Shown: positions 54,767 to 63,167, counted from the stretch's first letter. The stretch: 64,000 bases of DNA from Bacillus sp. USDA818B3_A (GCF_009928415.1 NZ_JAABNN010000006.1:77551-141550), one strand, 5' to 3'. Notes: generated from the sequence alone by a model not told the origin. Numbers and translations: made by a program.

Positions 54767-56272
54767 TTACTTTGCTGCTGTTGGACGAACCTTTGCCTTG
54801 TCTGACTCACCAGCAACCCGGTTGGCTGCCTCCCTGTCTTGGGCCATTTCCTCAACAGTCTTGATACGAAGTCTTGCAGCCCCTGTATTTTGTTTTGTTG
54901 GAATGAGATTACCAGAGGAAAGTCTCCCTTTTGCTTTTTCGATAGCCGCTTTATACTGCGGCAGCCATTTTTCCTGTGCTACCAGCATTTCATCAGTCAA
55001 TTGCCAAATCTCCTTTGGATTACAAACCGCTCCTACTAGCGGGTCCATCATCATTGCTTGACGCAAGAGCATGTCATCTCCGTTAACGGCAGCTTCTACT
55101 GCAAGACGCTGAACGGAAATACTCACATTACATACGGCCGCACAACCTAACGGGAGGTCACCGACTCTTGGAATGCTAATCCCGTTACCATCGACGTAAC
55201 CTGGTGCCTCGATAATCGCATCGTCCGGAAGATTTGAAATAACGCCATTATTAACGACATTGAAATGTCCGCGATACACCCTGCCAGTTTCTAAACCTTC
55301 AACAATATATGAACCGTGTTCTTCACTGCGGTTCTCCTGTTTATAAAGCAGGGCGGGATCCTTCATCCAATTCGGGAAATCAGTCTCAAACCAATTTCGG
55401 CTCTCCGTACAAATTCTTAAATAACCGCCCGTTTCGCCGTTGATCCAGCTGCCTAGGTCAATCCATTCTTTAATTTCTTCTGGACGTTTTCGGTACCATG
55501 GTAAATATTCACTTAAATGTCCATTGGACTCAGTGCTGTAATATCCGAAACGTCTAAGCATGTCGATGCGGACTTTTTCTGTTTGACTGTATTCCGGATG
55601 ATTCTCAAACCCTTCGAGCAGCTTTCCAGTCATGTCCTCGCCCTTGTGTCTAACTTGGACATACCAAGTTTGGTGGTTGATACCGGCACAAACAATATCG
55701 ACTTCCTTTTTTGTTAACCCAAGAACATCAGCAATTTGTTTATGGCCATGCTGGACACCGTGGCAAAGACCAATCGTTTTCACCCCGCCGTATTTATTGC
55801 ACGCCCAGGTCATCATTGCCATGGGATTGGCATAGTTCAACAGCAAGCAGTCCTTCTCCGCCACTTCGCGGATATCTTTACAAATATTCAACATCTCTGA
55901 AATTCCACGCTGGCCATACATAATTCCGCCTGCACAAAGAGTATCGCCCACACATTGATCAATCCCATATTTTAGTGGGATATCCACATCGGTCTGAAAG
56001 GCTTCCAGCCCTCCAATTCGGACCACGGAGAAAATATACCTGGCATCTCTCAGGGCCTCCCGCCGATTTAAGGTGGACTGGATTTGGATGTCGAGCCCGT
56101 TTTCATTAATATCGCGCTGGCAAAGCTCAGTCACCATTTGCAGATTGTGCGGGTTGATATCAGTGAATGCCACTTCGACCTGTTTAAATTCTGGGACCGC
56201 TAAAAGATCTCGTAATAGTCCTCTTGTAAAACCAATGCTTCCTGCTCCGATAAAAGTAACTTTAAATGACAT
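54767..56272 (-). CDS. melA: GH4 alpha-galactosidase MelA
   Basis: A 501-residue family GH4 glycosidase using NAD+ and a divalent metal. The Rossmann start VTFIGAGSIGFTRGLLRDLL, AFTDINPHNLQM, the ARYIFSVVRIGGLEAF segment and metal-site pieces NYANPMAMMTWA and GLCHGVQHGH are typical of alpha-galactosidase MelA; 6-phospho-glycosidases of GH4 differ around these boxes. It hydrolyses melibiose or raffinose-type sugars in the cytoplasm. The ATG at 56272 is chosen because AAGGAGAG precedes it. A perfect cre site lies 55 bp upstream and an AraC regulator gene follows further up, so the gene is probably sugar-induced and catabolite-repressed. No melibiose transporter is adjacent. Confidence 0.9.
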   Translation of the reverse strand: MSFKVTFIGAGSIGFTRGLLRDLLAVPEFKQVEVAFTDINPHNLQMVTELCQRDINENGLDIQIQSTLNRREALRDARYIFSVVRIGGLEAFQTDVDIPLKYGIDQCVGDTLCAGGIMYGQRGISEMLNICKDIREVAEKDCLLLNYANPMAMMTWACNKYGGVKTIGLCHGVQHGHKQIADVLGLTKKEVDIVCAGINHQTWYVQVRHKGEDMTGKLLEGFENHPEYSQTEKVRIDMLRRFGYYSTESNGHLSEYLPWYRKRPEEIKEWIDLGSWINGETGGYLRICTESRNWFETDFPNWMKDPALLYKQENRSEEHGSYIVEGLETGRVYRGHFNVVNNGVISNLPDDAIIEAPGYVDGNGISIPRVGDLPLGCAAVCNVSISVQRLAVEAAVNGDDMLLRQAMMMDPLVGAVCNPKEIWQLTDEMLVAQEKWLPQYKAAIEKAKGRLSSGNLIPTKQNTGAARLRIKTVEEMAQDREAANRVAGESDKAKVRPTAAK

Positions 56273-56326
56273 TAAGCAACTCTCCTTCAATAAAAGATTC
56301 TAAAGTGATTTTATCAGGATATTGGT

Positions 56327-56340
56327 TGTAAACGTTATCA
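56327..56340. promoter_or_regulatory. cre site (CcpA operator) upstream of melA
   Basis: TGTAAACGTTATCA fits every fixed position of the cre consensus TGWNANCGNTNWCA. It lies 55 bp before the melA start, between melA and the regulator gene. Confidence 0.75.
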
Positions 56341-56378
56341 AAATAGTAACTTCTGATAGTAGCAAATTTATAAAATCC

Positions 56379-57287
56379 TCACTTTCCCCCTGCTTTGCCC
56401 CAAGAGACAAATTCCTTTTGTAGAATGGCTGCTTTTCGATATTCTACAGGTGTCTGTTGTGTATATTTTTTAAAAAGAGAACTAAAATATTGCCTGCTGT
56501 TAATCCCAATATAATCCGATATTTCGATTAGCGGTATTTCCGTCTCAGCTAACAGCATTTTGGCCTTTTCCATTCTCACTGAAGTAAGATACTCCATCAC
56601 TGTTAAACCGGTCTGATTTTTAAAAATCCGATGAAGATAGCCAGGATGAAGATTCACATCTGCAGCAATATCTTTCATCTGAATCTCACAATCATATTTC
56701 TCATGGAGAAAGGCCATTACTTTTTTTACATAAAGATTCGTTTGCTGCTGCGGTTCATTGACCTTGGCTTCAACTGCTAATCTCCCAATTCGAATCAAGA
56801 GTTCCGAGAGCAGCAGCTGCACCATTAATCGACTTTCTTTTCCACTTTCATCCATTTCCAAAACGAGATTTTTTAAGACAAAATAAACTTCATTCGGATC
56901 CTTTAAGAGAAGATAAGGAGCATTCAATTTTAACAGACGGGAAAATGCCTGATCTTCCTCCGCAAAATTTTTGATTGAGGGAAATATTCCTTTTTGATCC
57001 CGGAAGCGGAATTCAATATTCAGCATTCGGCAAGGGCTGCCCTTATCTACTGACAGACGATGTGGGACTTCGGCATCAATGACGATGAAATCTCCTTTTT
57101 TCATAAAAAGTGACTCACCCTCAGTTGCAACGCAGCAACGGCCCTCAATTACATACATAATTTCTACCTGATTATGGGCATGAAAAGGCATGAAATAGTG
57201 GTCCCACTGCTTATAGTAATAGGCGACAACTTCTGGAAGAAACTCTCCTGTAGTTAACGCAAGATCGTAAAGGCTGCTTTTTATCAT
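56379..57287 (-). CDS. AraC family transcriptional regulator (MsmR-like)
   Basis: A 302-residue regulator. An N-terminal cupin arm (MPFHAHNQVEIMYVIEGRCC and GDFIVIDAEVPHRLSVD) probably binds a sugar, and the C-terminal double helix-turn-helix has DIAADVNLHPGYLHRIFKNQ and ISDYIGINSRQYFSSLFKKY. AAGGAG lies 6 bases before the ATG at 57287; the reading to 57368 adds an unsupported extension. It lies directly upstream of melA in the same direction and is the likely activator of that gene, as MsmR and RafR are in other Firmicutes. Confidence 0.92.
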   Translation of the reverse strand: MIKSSLYDLALTTGEFLPEVVAYYYKQWDHYFMPFHAHNQVEIMYVIEGRCCVATEGESLFMKKGDFIVIDAEVPHRLSVDKGSPCRMLNIEFRFRDQKGIFPSIKNFAEEDQAFSRLLKLNAPYLLLKDPNEVYFVLKNLVLEMDESGKESRLMVQLLLSELLIRIGRLAVEAKVNEPQQQTNLYVKKVMAFLHEKYDCEIQMKDIAADVNLHPGYLHRIFKNQTGLTVMEYLTSVRMEKAKMLLAETEIPLIEISDYIGINSRQYFSSLFKKYTQQTPVEYRKAAILQKEFVSWGKAGGK

Positions 57288-57395
57288 TTTGGGCTCCTTG
57301 AACAAACATTCTTGTATTCTTTTTATTTTGACAAAAGCTGTCGTTATTCCTTTACCGAAAATGATCATTAAGGAAAAATTAAATATATCAACAAG

Positions 57396-57425
57396 AAAAA
57401 ACAGCGCAAAAATTGCGCTGTTTTT
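57396..57425. terminator. Bidirectional hairpin terminator
   Basis: AAAAACAGCGCAA and TTGCGCTGTTTTT form a perfect 13-bp stem. It ends the DUF1904 gene on the minus strand. Confidence 0.85.
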
Positions 57426-57450
57426 GAAGTTTTTTAATTACCCCAATGAT

Positions 57451-57780
57451 TTATGCAAAGCTTTTACCGTTATAATAATAAGCCGACTCCAAGAATACAC
57501 TAAAAGCCACTTCTAGTTCAGGAATATCGATCGAATGAAGATGTTTTGTGATGATTGCAGCAAATTGATCCTGAATCTCCTGCCCGCGATCAAACCATTT
57601 GACCTCTATAAAAGGAAATGACTGAACCTCGTCTTTATTAAATACAAAAGTAGAATGAATGATTTCAAGGGAAAAATTGTCCGTTTCACACTCGCAAAGG
57701 TCGGCTAGTTCCTCTACTAATGACGTGCTTATTGTTTTTACTTGCTCTACTGTTATCCCTTTAAAAATTAATTGGGGCAC
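57451..57780 (-). CDS. DUF1904 domain-containing protein
   Basis: A 109-residue protein starting (V)PQLIFKGITVEQVKTISTS, with SLEIIHSTFVFNKDEVQSFP and FIEVKWFDRGQEIQDQFAAI. It matches DUF1904, a tautomerase-like alpha/beta fold found in Bacillaceae; members lack a proven activity. The start is a GTG 8 bases after AGGAGG. An N-terminal Pro after the initiator would be the tautomerase catalytic residue, and here residue 2 is indeed Pro, which makes a tautomerase-like role worth considering. It lies 34 bp downstream of the small zinc-ribbon gene in the same direction. Confidence 0.8.
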   Translation of the reverse strand: MPQLIFKGITVEQVKTISTSLVEELADLCECETDNFSLEIIHSTFVFNKDEVQSFPFIEVKWFDRGQEIQDQFAAIITKHLHSIDIPELEVAFSVFLESAYYYNGKSFA

Positions 57781-57814
57781 ATGTCATTCCTCCTGAATGT
57801 TGTTAGTCAAAATG

Positions 57815-58033
57815 CTAATCGATGACCCTTGCGACATCGCGGCCGCATTGTTTGCATTTACCTTTTAAAACAATTCCTGCCGGCGAATCCTCAACGACAT
57901 ATTTTTCAATGGTGACTGCCTCCGAACATGAACTACACCATACATTTTGCTCTAGTTTTTTACGTATCTCCTTTGGAATAGCCAGCCATTTTTTATTTGC
58001 AGAAAATGATGTCACTGTTTGATCATTACTCAT
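57815..58033 (-). CDS. Small zinc-ribbon-like hypothetical protein
   Basis: A 72-residue protein. WCSSCSEAVTIEKY and GKCKQCGRDVARVID provide two CxxC knuckles about 28 residues apart, the spacing of a treble-clef or rubredoxin-like zinc ribbon. The first 30 residues (KWLAIPKEIRKKLEQN) are helical and basic. The family is unnamed as far as I can tell. GAGGAG lies 8 bases before the ATG. It is the first gene of a short unit with DUF1904 and lies downstream of the tRNA array. Confidence 0.75.
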   Translation of the reverse strand: MSNDQTVTSFSANKKWLAIPKEIRKKLEQNVWCSSCSEAVTIEKYVVEDSPAGIVLKGKCKQCGRDVARVID

Positions 58034-58114
58034 TCTTACAACTCCTCTCTTAATAAGTACTGCATTTTTGTTATGTATTCTATTTAAACATTTTAATTGC
58101 TCTAAGTAAAAAGA

Positions 58115-58144
58115 AAAACGCTAAACTCGAAAGTTTAGCGTTTT
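58115..58144. terminator. Terminator of the tRNA/tmRNA/SRP-like RNA array
   Basis: AAAACGCTAAACT and AGTTTAGCGTTTT form a perfect 13-bp stem with T-runs, immediately after the SRP-like RNA. Confidence 0.85.
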
Positions 58145-58159
58145 GTTTCGTCCTATGTA

Positions 58160-58236
58160 ATAGTCCACACAATTCCACAAGTTAAGGCTGCTGCGTTCCC
58201 GCCCTGACCTGATTCCTTGTGTCCTTGTTGAACTAT
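58160..58236 (-). ncRNA. SRP-like small RNA, copy 1
   Basis: On the minus strand the RNA carries the hallmark of SRP RNA domain IV: the internal loop CAGG opposite AGCAG around a GCG-GGAA-CGC hairpin, within GTCAGGGCGGGAACGCAGC. Outer helices are CACAAG/CTTGTG and ATAGT/ACTAT. SRP RNA binds Ffh and guides membrane proteins to the translocon. The standard large SRP RNA of Bacillus has GGTCCGGAAGGAAGC instead, so this is a small, variant form. It follows tRNA-Asn directly and ends at a terminator. Confidence 0.75.
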
Positions 58237-58238
58237 GA

Positions 58239-58310
58239 CTCCGCAGGTAGGACTCGAACCTACGACCGATCGGTTAACAGCCGATAGCTCTACCACTGAG
58301 CTACTGCGGA
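58239..58310 (-). tRNA. tRNA-Asn (GTT)
   Basis: A 72-nt cloverleaf. The acceptor arms TCCGCAG and CTGCGGA pair, the anticodon loop CTGTTAA carries GTT, and the T arm reads GTAGGTTCGAGTCCTAC. The CCA end is not encoded. Confidence 0.95.
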
Positions 58311-58317
58311 ATAATGG

Positions 58318-58390
<73 letters not shown>

Positions 58391-58485
58391 ATATATCCTT
58401 ACGTCATGATTATATTATACAAATTAGCGATAGCCTATTCAATACCTTTTTGAATTTTTTCTGCAAAATATTTAAGATGTTTGAG

Positions 58486-58845
58486 TGGAAATGACGGGAG
58501 TTGAACCCGTGTGCAAAGACCTTGCCGCTTATACTTCTACGAGTGTAGTCAGTATATTTCATTTCACTGGCTTCTTTAGCCTACTGACAGGCATTGAAAC
58601 AGCTAGTCTGGTTAGTCTCTTCCTAAACCCTCAGGACGGCGGGTTTCGGCGTAGTCCACTTGAAATGAGTCCCTTCCCTCCACATGGACGATGGAGGACG
58701 GAACCGCTAGCGGCCTAAATTAGGCTGCGAAAGCGAAGTTGTTGTTTGATTTGCCAGTTATTAGGCTTTATCGTTTTTTACGAGGACGATACCCCCGACT
58801 CGCCATATAAGTTCAAACGATCCCTGTCGATACCAAGACATTCCC
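58486..58845 (-). ncRNA. ssrA: Transfer-messenger RNA
   Basis: About 360 nt. The tRNA-like ends GGGAATG and CATTTCC pair as an acceptor stem, and the T arm GGGTTCAACTCCC is present. The message part encodes GKSNNNFAFAA followed by a TAA, so the tag is probably A-GKSNNNFAFAA. With SmpB it rescues stalled ribosomes and marks the product for ClpXP. It lies between tRNA-Ser and tRNA-Thr and was probably transcribed with them. Confidence 0.95.
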
Positions 58846-58857
58846 ATATTTTAATGG

Positions 58858-58945
58858 CAGAGAAGAAGGGATTTGAACCCTCGCGCCGGTTACCCGACCT
58901 ACACCCTTAGCAGGGGCGCCTCTTCAGCCTCTTGAGTACTTCTCT
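58858..58945 (-). tRNA. tRNA-Ser (GCT)
   Basis: An 88-nt tRNA with the long variable arm of serine tRNAs. The acceptor AGAGAAG pairs with CTTCTCT, the anticodon loop CTGCTAA carries GCT and the T loop is TTCAAAT. It is the first gene of the RNA array. Confidence 0.93.
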
Positions 58946-59146
58946 GTATAAACACTTACCCGTAAGTTCCGTCGAAGAACTTACAAGAAGAATATATCAT
59001 CTCTTCTCATTCGATGGAAGCTGTAAAATTTGGTAGTCCAAAAGTACTAATAATAATCATTGCATGATCTAATGACTCTTACGAAGAGTTTTTGGCTCTT
59101 CTCGTGTATAATTATTTTATATCACTCATAGAAAGGTTTGAGAAAA

Positions 59147-59905
59147 ATGATTATATGTGAGTATGAACATAGCTTTATCATGATTTCTCAACACGACCAT
59201 GCAAAAATATCAGGTGAAATTGCCCGAAATTGGAGAGATGACTTATTTAATGGTATAGACAGAAAAGAAGATGTAGTTCTTTCTATTTATGAACATGATC
59301 GAGGTTGGATTGATCTAGATTCTACTCCTTTATGGAACGACCAAGAACAAAAACCCTTCTCTTTTGAAAACTACCCAATGGAAGCGAAAACTACTTCCTA
59401 TAAAAAAGGAATAGATGAAGTAGCACAAAGTAATAAGTATGCCGGTCTTCTTTGTAGTTTGCACTTTGCTGCTTTTTTTAAAAACGAAACCGATCCAATC
59501 GGAAAAGCATTTATGAAAAAGGAAATAAAAAGACAGCAGTGCCTTTTAAATGAACTAGGGATACAAGGGAAGAAAAATAAAGAAGAGGTATTAATGTACC
59601 ATCTTGACATGTTAAGGTTTTGCGATAACCTTTCCCTGTTTATTTCATTAAATAAACCCGGCGAAAATGCGCATCCCTTCTTTCGCAACGGATTTCCACA
59701 ATTATTCCCTTTCGCAAACAATCAACCCATTCATGCACAATGGACAAACCAAGAAACCGTTTCGCTTTCAATTTCACCTCTTAAAAAAGAGTTACTGGTT
59801 CACTTAATATTTAAAGAAGTAAAGAAATCGGATATAAGGTTGAACGGATTAGTGCAAAGTTATATCCAATCACCTTCTTCTATAAGGACTGTCACGTTTA
59901 TTTAA
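59147..59905 (+). CDS. DUF3891 family protein
   Basis: A 252-residue soluble protein starting MIICEYEHSFIMISQHDHAK. The conserved ISQHDHAKISGEIARNW, VVLSIYEHDRGWIDLDSTPL and LLCSLHFAAFF, together with MYHLDMLRFCDNLSLFI, hold His and Asp residues in HD-domain-like order, which fits DUF3891. The enzymatic role is unknown; metal-dependent phosphohydrolase activity would be the natural guess. I use the ATG at 59147, with AAAGG 10 bases before it. The gene is flanked by the two SRP-like RNA copies, both on the other strand. Confidence 0.85.
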   Translation: MIICEYEHSFIMISQHDHAKISGEIARNWRDDLFNGIDRKEDVVLSIYEHDRGWIDLDSTPLWNDQEQKPFSFENYPMEAKTTSYKKGIDEVAQSNKYAGLLCSLHFAAFFKNETDPIGKAFMKKEIKRQQCLLNELGIQGKKNKEEVLMYHLDMLRFCDNLSLFISLNKPGENAHPFFRNGFPQLFPFANNQPIHAQWTNQETVSLSISPLKKELLVHLIFKEVKKSDIRLNGLVQSYIQSPSSIRTVTFI

Positions 59906-59931
59906 AAGAGATTATTTTAGATTATATAAAA

Positions 59932-59960
59932 AAGCACAAAACTCAAAGAGTTCTGTGCTT
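59932..59960. terminator. Terminator between DUF3891 and SRP-like RNA copy 2
   Basis: AAGCACAAAACTC and GAGTTCTGTGCTT pair with one mismatch; T-runs follow, especially on the minus strand (CTTTTTTATA). It is placed exactly as the terminator after copy 1. Confidence 0.8.
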
Positions 59961-59978
59961 CAATACCATTTTATGTAA

Positions 59979-60054
59979 ATAACCCACACAATTTCACTAG
60001 TTATGGCTGCTGCGTTCCCGCCCTGACCTGTTCCTAGTGCCCTTGTTGAGTTAT
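59979..60054 (-). ncRNA. SRP-like small RNA, copy 2
   Basis: It has the same domain IV core as copy 1 (GTCAGGGCGGGAACGCAGC). The outer helices differ but still pair: CACTAG/CTAGTG against CACAAG/CTTGTG, and ATAAC/GTTAT against ATAGT/ACTAT. These paired changes indicate selection for structure. A terminator follows. It lacks intact tRNA neighbours. Confidence 0.72.
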
Positions 60055-60150
60055 GACTCCGCAAGTAAGGCAAAGAACCTACCCGCCTGAGTACATCTGT
60101 ATGAAGAACTTACAAAACAAATATAGCATCTCTCAATATTGAAAGGAACC
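60055..60150 (-). pseudogene. Collapsed tRNA array next to SRP-like RNA copy 2
   Basis: GACTCCGCAAGTAAGG matches the 3' end of tRNA-Asn (GACTCCGCAGGTAGG). It is followed directly by CCTGAGTACATCTGTAT, which matches the 5' end of tRNA-Ser, and then by that gene's upstream flank (GAAGAACTTACAA). tRNA-Thr, tmRNA and most of the other two are gone. The whole array was duplicated and then deleted inside. Confidence 0.75.
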
Positions 60151-60261
60151 TGTAAATTTTGGTAAAGTAAAGCCTAATTATTAAATTATTTAGAATGATT
60201 TTGTTTTATGGTAAAAGTACCAAGTGATATGGAAACACTGGGGACAGAAAGATCCTGACAT

Positions 60262-61152
60262 TTATTTAACTTTTTCCACTGTAACTCCGGCCCATTCTTC
60301 ATAGCACTTAATCACAGCACTCATATCTTCTGTACCATAACCTTTGGCTTTCGCCATTTGAAAAAGTTCTTTGACTATGGCAAGAACGGGTGTAGAAACT
60401 TCTAACTCTTTGGCCACCTCGGATGCTAAACCTAAATCTTTATGTATTAGATTGGTCATAAAATGAGGAGTAAAATCACGATTTATTATTTTAGGTGCTT
60501 TATTGTCTACTTGACCGCTTCTTGCTCCTCCGCCATTGACAACTTTGACAAAAATTTCTGGGTCAATCCCTGCTTTTGTTGCCATTGTAACGGCTTCTGT
60601 GAACGAAATTAAATTAATAGCAGACATGATATTATTAGCTAACTTCGTATAAGAGCCCTTACCATGTTCACCCATATAATAAGCACCTTGCCCGGCCGCT
60701 AAAAACAAAGGCATACATTTTTCAAAAATATCTTTTTTACCACCTACCATAAAGGTAAGAATTCCCTCAATAGCTTGCGGCTCACTGCCAGTAACTGGAG
60801 CATCAAGCATTTCCACCTCATGCTGTGATAGAGCGCTTGCCATTTTTTTGCTTGTTGATGGAGAGATTGTACTTGAATCGATCACGATTAATCCTGGATG
60901 CGCACCGTAAATAATACCATTTTCTCCAAGTACTACTTCTTCAACTGCAGCATCGGCAGTTAGCATCGTGAATACGATATCACTTTGCAAAGCCACCTCC
61001 TTTGGAGAACCAGCAGTGATAGCCCCTTCTCTCTTTAAATCATTCATTTTCTCTTTTGTACGATTAAAAACCGTTAGTTCATAACCATTTTTAAGCAAAT
61101 TCTTTGCCATTGGAAGACCCATCGTTCCTAAACCGATAAAACCAATTTTCAT
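60262..61152 (-). CDS. NAD(P)-dependent beta-hydroxyacid dehydrogenase
   Basis: A 296-residue enzyme of the 3-hydroxyisobutyrate/tartronate-semialdehyde reductase family (YkwC-like). The cofactor turn is MKIGFIGLGTMGLPMAKNLL, the substrate loop EMLDAPVTGSEPQA, and the catalytic Lys lies in HGKGSYTKLANNIMSAINLI. GLY-type ligand residues continue in VVNGGGARSGQVDNKAP. It should oxidise a short beta-hydroxyacid or reduce the semialdehyde, in valine, glycerate or related metabolism. GAGGAG precedes the ATG. It is a lone gene with an upstream palindrome at 61255. Confidence 0.92.
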   Translation of the reverse strand: MKIGFIGLGTMGLPMAKNLLKNGYELTVFNRTKEKMNDLKREGAITAGSPKEVALQSDIVFTMLTADAAVEEVVLGENGIIYGAHPGLIVIDSSTISPSTSKKMASALSQHEVEMLDAPVTGSEPQAIEGILTFMVGGKKDIFEKCMPLFLAAGQGAYYMGEHGKGSYTKLANNIMSAINLISFTEAVTMATKAGIDPEIFVKVVNGGGARSGQVDNKAPKIINRDFTPHFMTNLIHKDLGLASEVAKELEVSTPVLAIVKELFQMAKAKGYGTEDMSAVIKCYEEWAGVTVEKVK

Positions 61153-61254
61153 TTATCTAACACTCCTCTAGTTAAAAAATAAGTCCACTCTAAAATTCAA
61201 CCAACACATCCTAATTTCCTTCAGGATAGTTGATTTTCTTTCCATAAAATAACC

Positions 61255-61274
61255 GGAAGCCAAATTTGGCTTCC
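61255..61274. terminator. Perfect 20-bp palindrome, terminator-like
   Basis: GGAAGCCAAATTTGGCTTCC is self-complementary. It lies between divergent genes, so it may be an operator rather than a terminator. Confidence 0.45.
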
Positions 61275-61423
61275 AGTTTAAGATTCACCCCCTCTTATAA
61301 TTCAAATCAGCTTTAAACATAATGAACCAATATAACTAGTATATTCAAAGTATTTGTGGAGAGGTATCTTATGTTTTTATTTGGTTAGAATGACTCGTAT
61401 AAATAGATAAATGGGAGGCTTTT

Positions 61424-61909
61424 ATGGTTGGTCTTATCTTCTCCATCGGTATTTTCAATCTAATAGCACTAAAAATTAAAAAGAAGCTTTCTATCAGTCA
61501 AATGGTCCATATTTGGGTATTTACTATTGCACTCCAAACGATCTTTGATGTATATATTGATCTTAAATATCATGGTTATTGGTATTTCTCTAAAAGTGTC
61601 GATTGGAATTCGTTTTTAGTACTTATTTTTTTAGTACCGCCAGTAAATGTTATTTTTCTAAATTTCTTTCCTTATAAAAAGGAACTAATGAAGAAAATAT
61701 TGTATATTGCCGGATGGGAGATTGGATTATTACTTTACGAATCGATGACGTTATTTCCAGAGCCTTGGGGGTATTTCCATTATGGATGGTGGACGCTATG
61801 GCATTCGCTATTTTTAAATCCCATCCTTCTATTAATATTGGTTGGTTATTATAATTGGATTTGCAGATTAGAAAAAAAGAGTATAACTAACAATGAATTA
61901 AAGTATTAA
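61424..61909 (+). CDS. CBO0543-type membrane protein
   Basis: A 161-residue membrane protein with four to five helices (GLIFSIGIFNLIALKI, SFLVLIFLVPPVNVIFLNFF, ILYIAGWEIGLLLYESMTLF, and LFLNPILLLILVGYYNWI). The Tyr/Trp-rich DLKYHGYWYFSKSVDW and PWGYFHYGWWTLWHS are characteristic of the CBO0543 family found in spore formers. The function is unknown. GGGAGG lies 5 bases before the ATG. It precedes the DUF1398 gene in the same direction with a 92-bp gap. Confidence 0.8.
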   Translation: MVGLIFSIGIFNLIALKIKKKLSISQMVHIWVFTIALQTIFDVYIDLKYHGYWYFSKSVDWNSFLVLIFLVPPVNVIFLNFFPYKKELMKKILYIAGWEIGLLLYESMTLFPEPWGYFHYGWWTLWHSLFLNPILLLILVGYYNWICRLEKKSITNNELKY

Positions 61910-62001
61910 ATGAACAAAAAGGAAAAAGAGTATCTATCTTTCTTTTCCTTTCCAAATGGAATCTACTTTCATAGACCCACTCTTCATAAGGAGGAAAGAG
62001 T

Positions 62002-62385
62002 ATGACTGAAAAGCTGACCGAGGAAGAGTTACATAAGATTATTGAAAGAAGAAGTACAGGAAAAACAAGCTTTGCTGAATTTTTGGAGGAATTAGTGAAA
62101 ATCGGGGTATCCCAATACACGATTAATGTTGCTACAGGTCAAGCAACCTATAAAGGTGAGCACTCAGAGCTAGAGACTGACCCACAAGTTGACTTCATAA
62201 TTTCAGATCAATTTAATCGGGATCAAGCATTAAAAGCAATTAATTATATAGCTCTCCCCTTTTTAGACTTTCTTCGCGAAATAGCTAATGCAGGAATTTC
62301 AACCTATACTGTAAATATAAGAGAGAAAAAGTCCATTTACTTCGGAATGAATGGTGATCAAATAGTAGAACCACTTCAACTTTAA
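62002..62385 (+). CDS. DUF1398 family protein (YbcV-like)
   Basis: A 127-residue soluble protein. GKTSFAEFLEELVKIGVSQY and FLDFLREIANAGISTYTVNI repeat the DUF1398 pattern (helix, then xGIxxYxVNxx strand) twice within one chain, ending KKSIYFGMNGDQIV. DUF1398 proteins (E. coli YbcV) have no known role. AAGGAGG precedes the ATG. The internal duplication is visible by eye: SQYTINVATGQATYKG against STYTVNIREKKSIYFG. Confidence 0.78.
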   Translation: MTEKLTEEELHKIIERRSTGKTSFAEFLEELVKIGVSQYTINVATGQATYKGEHSELETDPQVDFIISDQFNRDQALKAINYIALPFLDFLREIANAGISTYTVNIREKKSIYFGMNGDQIVEPLQL

Positions 62386-62474
62386 GCATTTAAAGGTTTA
62401 CGATTACGCAAAATAAATATTGGACAAGATAATTGAAGTTTTTTTCATTTCTATCTTCTCTATGAAAATAAATA

Positions 62475-62494
62475 AAGCTGCCAAAAGACAGCTT
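62475..62494 (-). terminator. Short hairpin terminator
   Basis: AAGCTG and CAGCTT pair around an 8-base loop and are followed on the minus strand by TATTTAT, after the small stress protein gene. Confidence 0.5.
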
Positions 62495-62520
62495 CCATTA
62501 TTTTGTATTCAGATTATGAT

Positions 62521-62655
62521 TTAACTGGCCCACTGTTTTATTACTTGTTCTTTTGCGATCTGATTAATCTCTTCTTCTGTTTGATCTTTGGTAGCCAATA
62601 CATTCGTTTGATAAGTTTTACCATTAAGTGTTACATAGATAGTGTAGTTGTACAT
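62521..62655 (-). CDS. Small BA3454-like stress protein
   Basis: A 44-residue protein reading MYNYTIYVTLNGKTYQTNVL, then a helix TEEEINQIAKEQVIKQWAS. The strand-strand-helix plan with YQTNVLAxKD and a final EQVxKQW is what I recall of the BA3454 family of Bacillus, listed as a stress-response protein. AAAGGAG lies 9 bases before the ATG and a small terminator follows. It is too short for ordinary gene finders. Confidence 0.72.
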   Translation of the reverse strand: MYNYTIYVTLNGKTYQTNVLATKDQTEEEINQIAKEQVIKQWAS

Positions 62656-63030
62656 TTTTTCATTCTCCTTTATTAAAACTTATGTGAATTATATTTGTAT
62701 GTTTTTATTCGTTTTTTAACTTTTTTTATTTTACTAATAAAATTATTCAGAGGAAAGTTATAAAAAAAGTCATGATTTGACAAATTGTCGATTTAATACC
62801 TAATAGATAGAATGGCTGTAATCGTTAATGAGGCGTAAAGTCAATAAAATCAGTAAGCGTTTTATTGATCCTAATTTCTTATCTGATTTCTTTCATCTCT
62901 ATTAGTGCAGAATAATGTCGAAATTTATTGAATAAAAGGTTTTGTACAAAAAGATAGTGGTCTCATCTCTTGGGAGGAAAAAGTTATGCCTGCGACGGAC
63001 GGTTTGGTGTTTATATATAATTCCACACAA
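62656..63030. other. AT-rich intergenic region
   Basis: No supported gene. A plus-strand frame at 62986-63093 (35 codons, MPATDGLVFIYNSTQKKPF) has a good GGGAGG site but runs through the terminator at 63031-63060, so I do not call it. Confidence 0.5.
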
Positions 63031-63060
63031 AAAAAGCCGTTTCCCAAATATGAGAAACGG
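63031..63060 (-). terminator. Terminator of the alcohol dehydrogenase gene
   Basis: CCGTTTC and GAAACGG form the stem; on the minus strand CTTTTTTTGTG follows. Confidence 0.8.
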
Positions 63061-63167
63061 ATAATAAACTATACTCTAGTATTGATTAATTGAATAACTT
63101 ACTCAGAAATATATAAAATAAGTTGCTCTACTTGATTAGATAAACTTTTTCCTAAGAATTACTTAAC

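Noticed and set aside
62986-63093. A 35-codon plus-strand frame with a GGGAGG ribosome site
   Set aside because: It reads through the hairpin terminator of the alcohol dehydrogenase gene and resembles no family I know.
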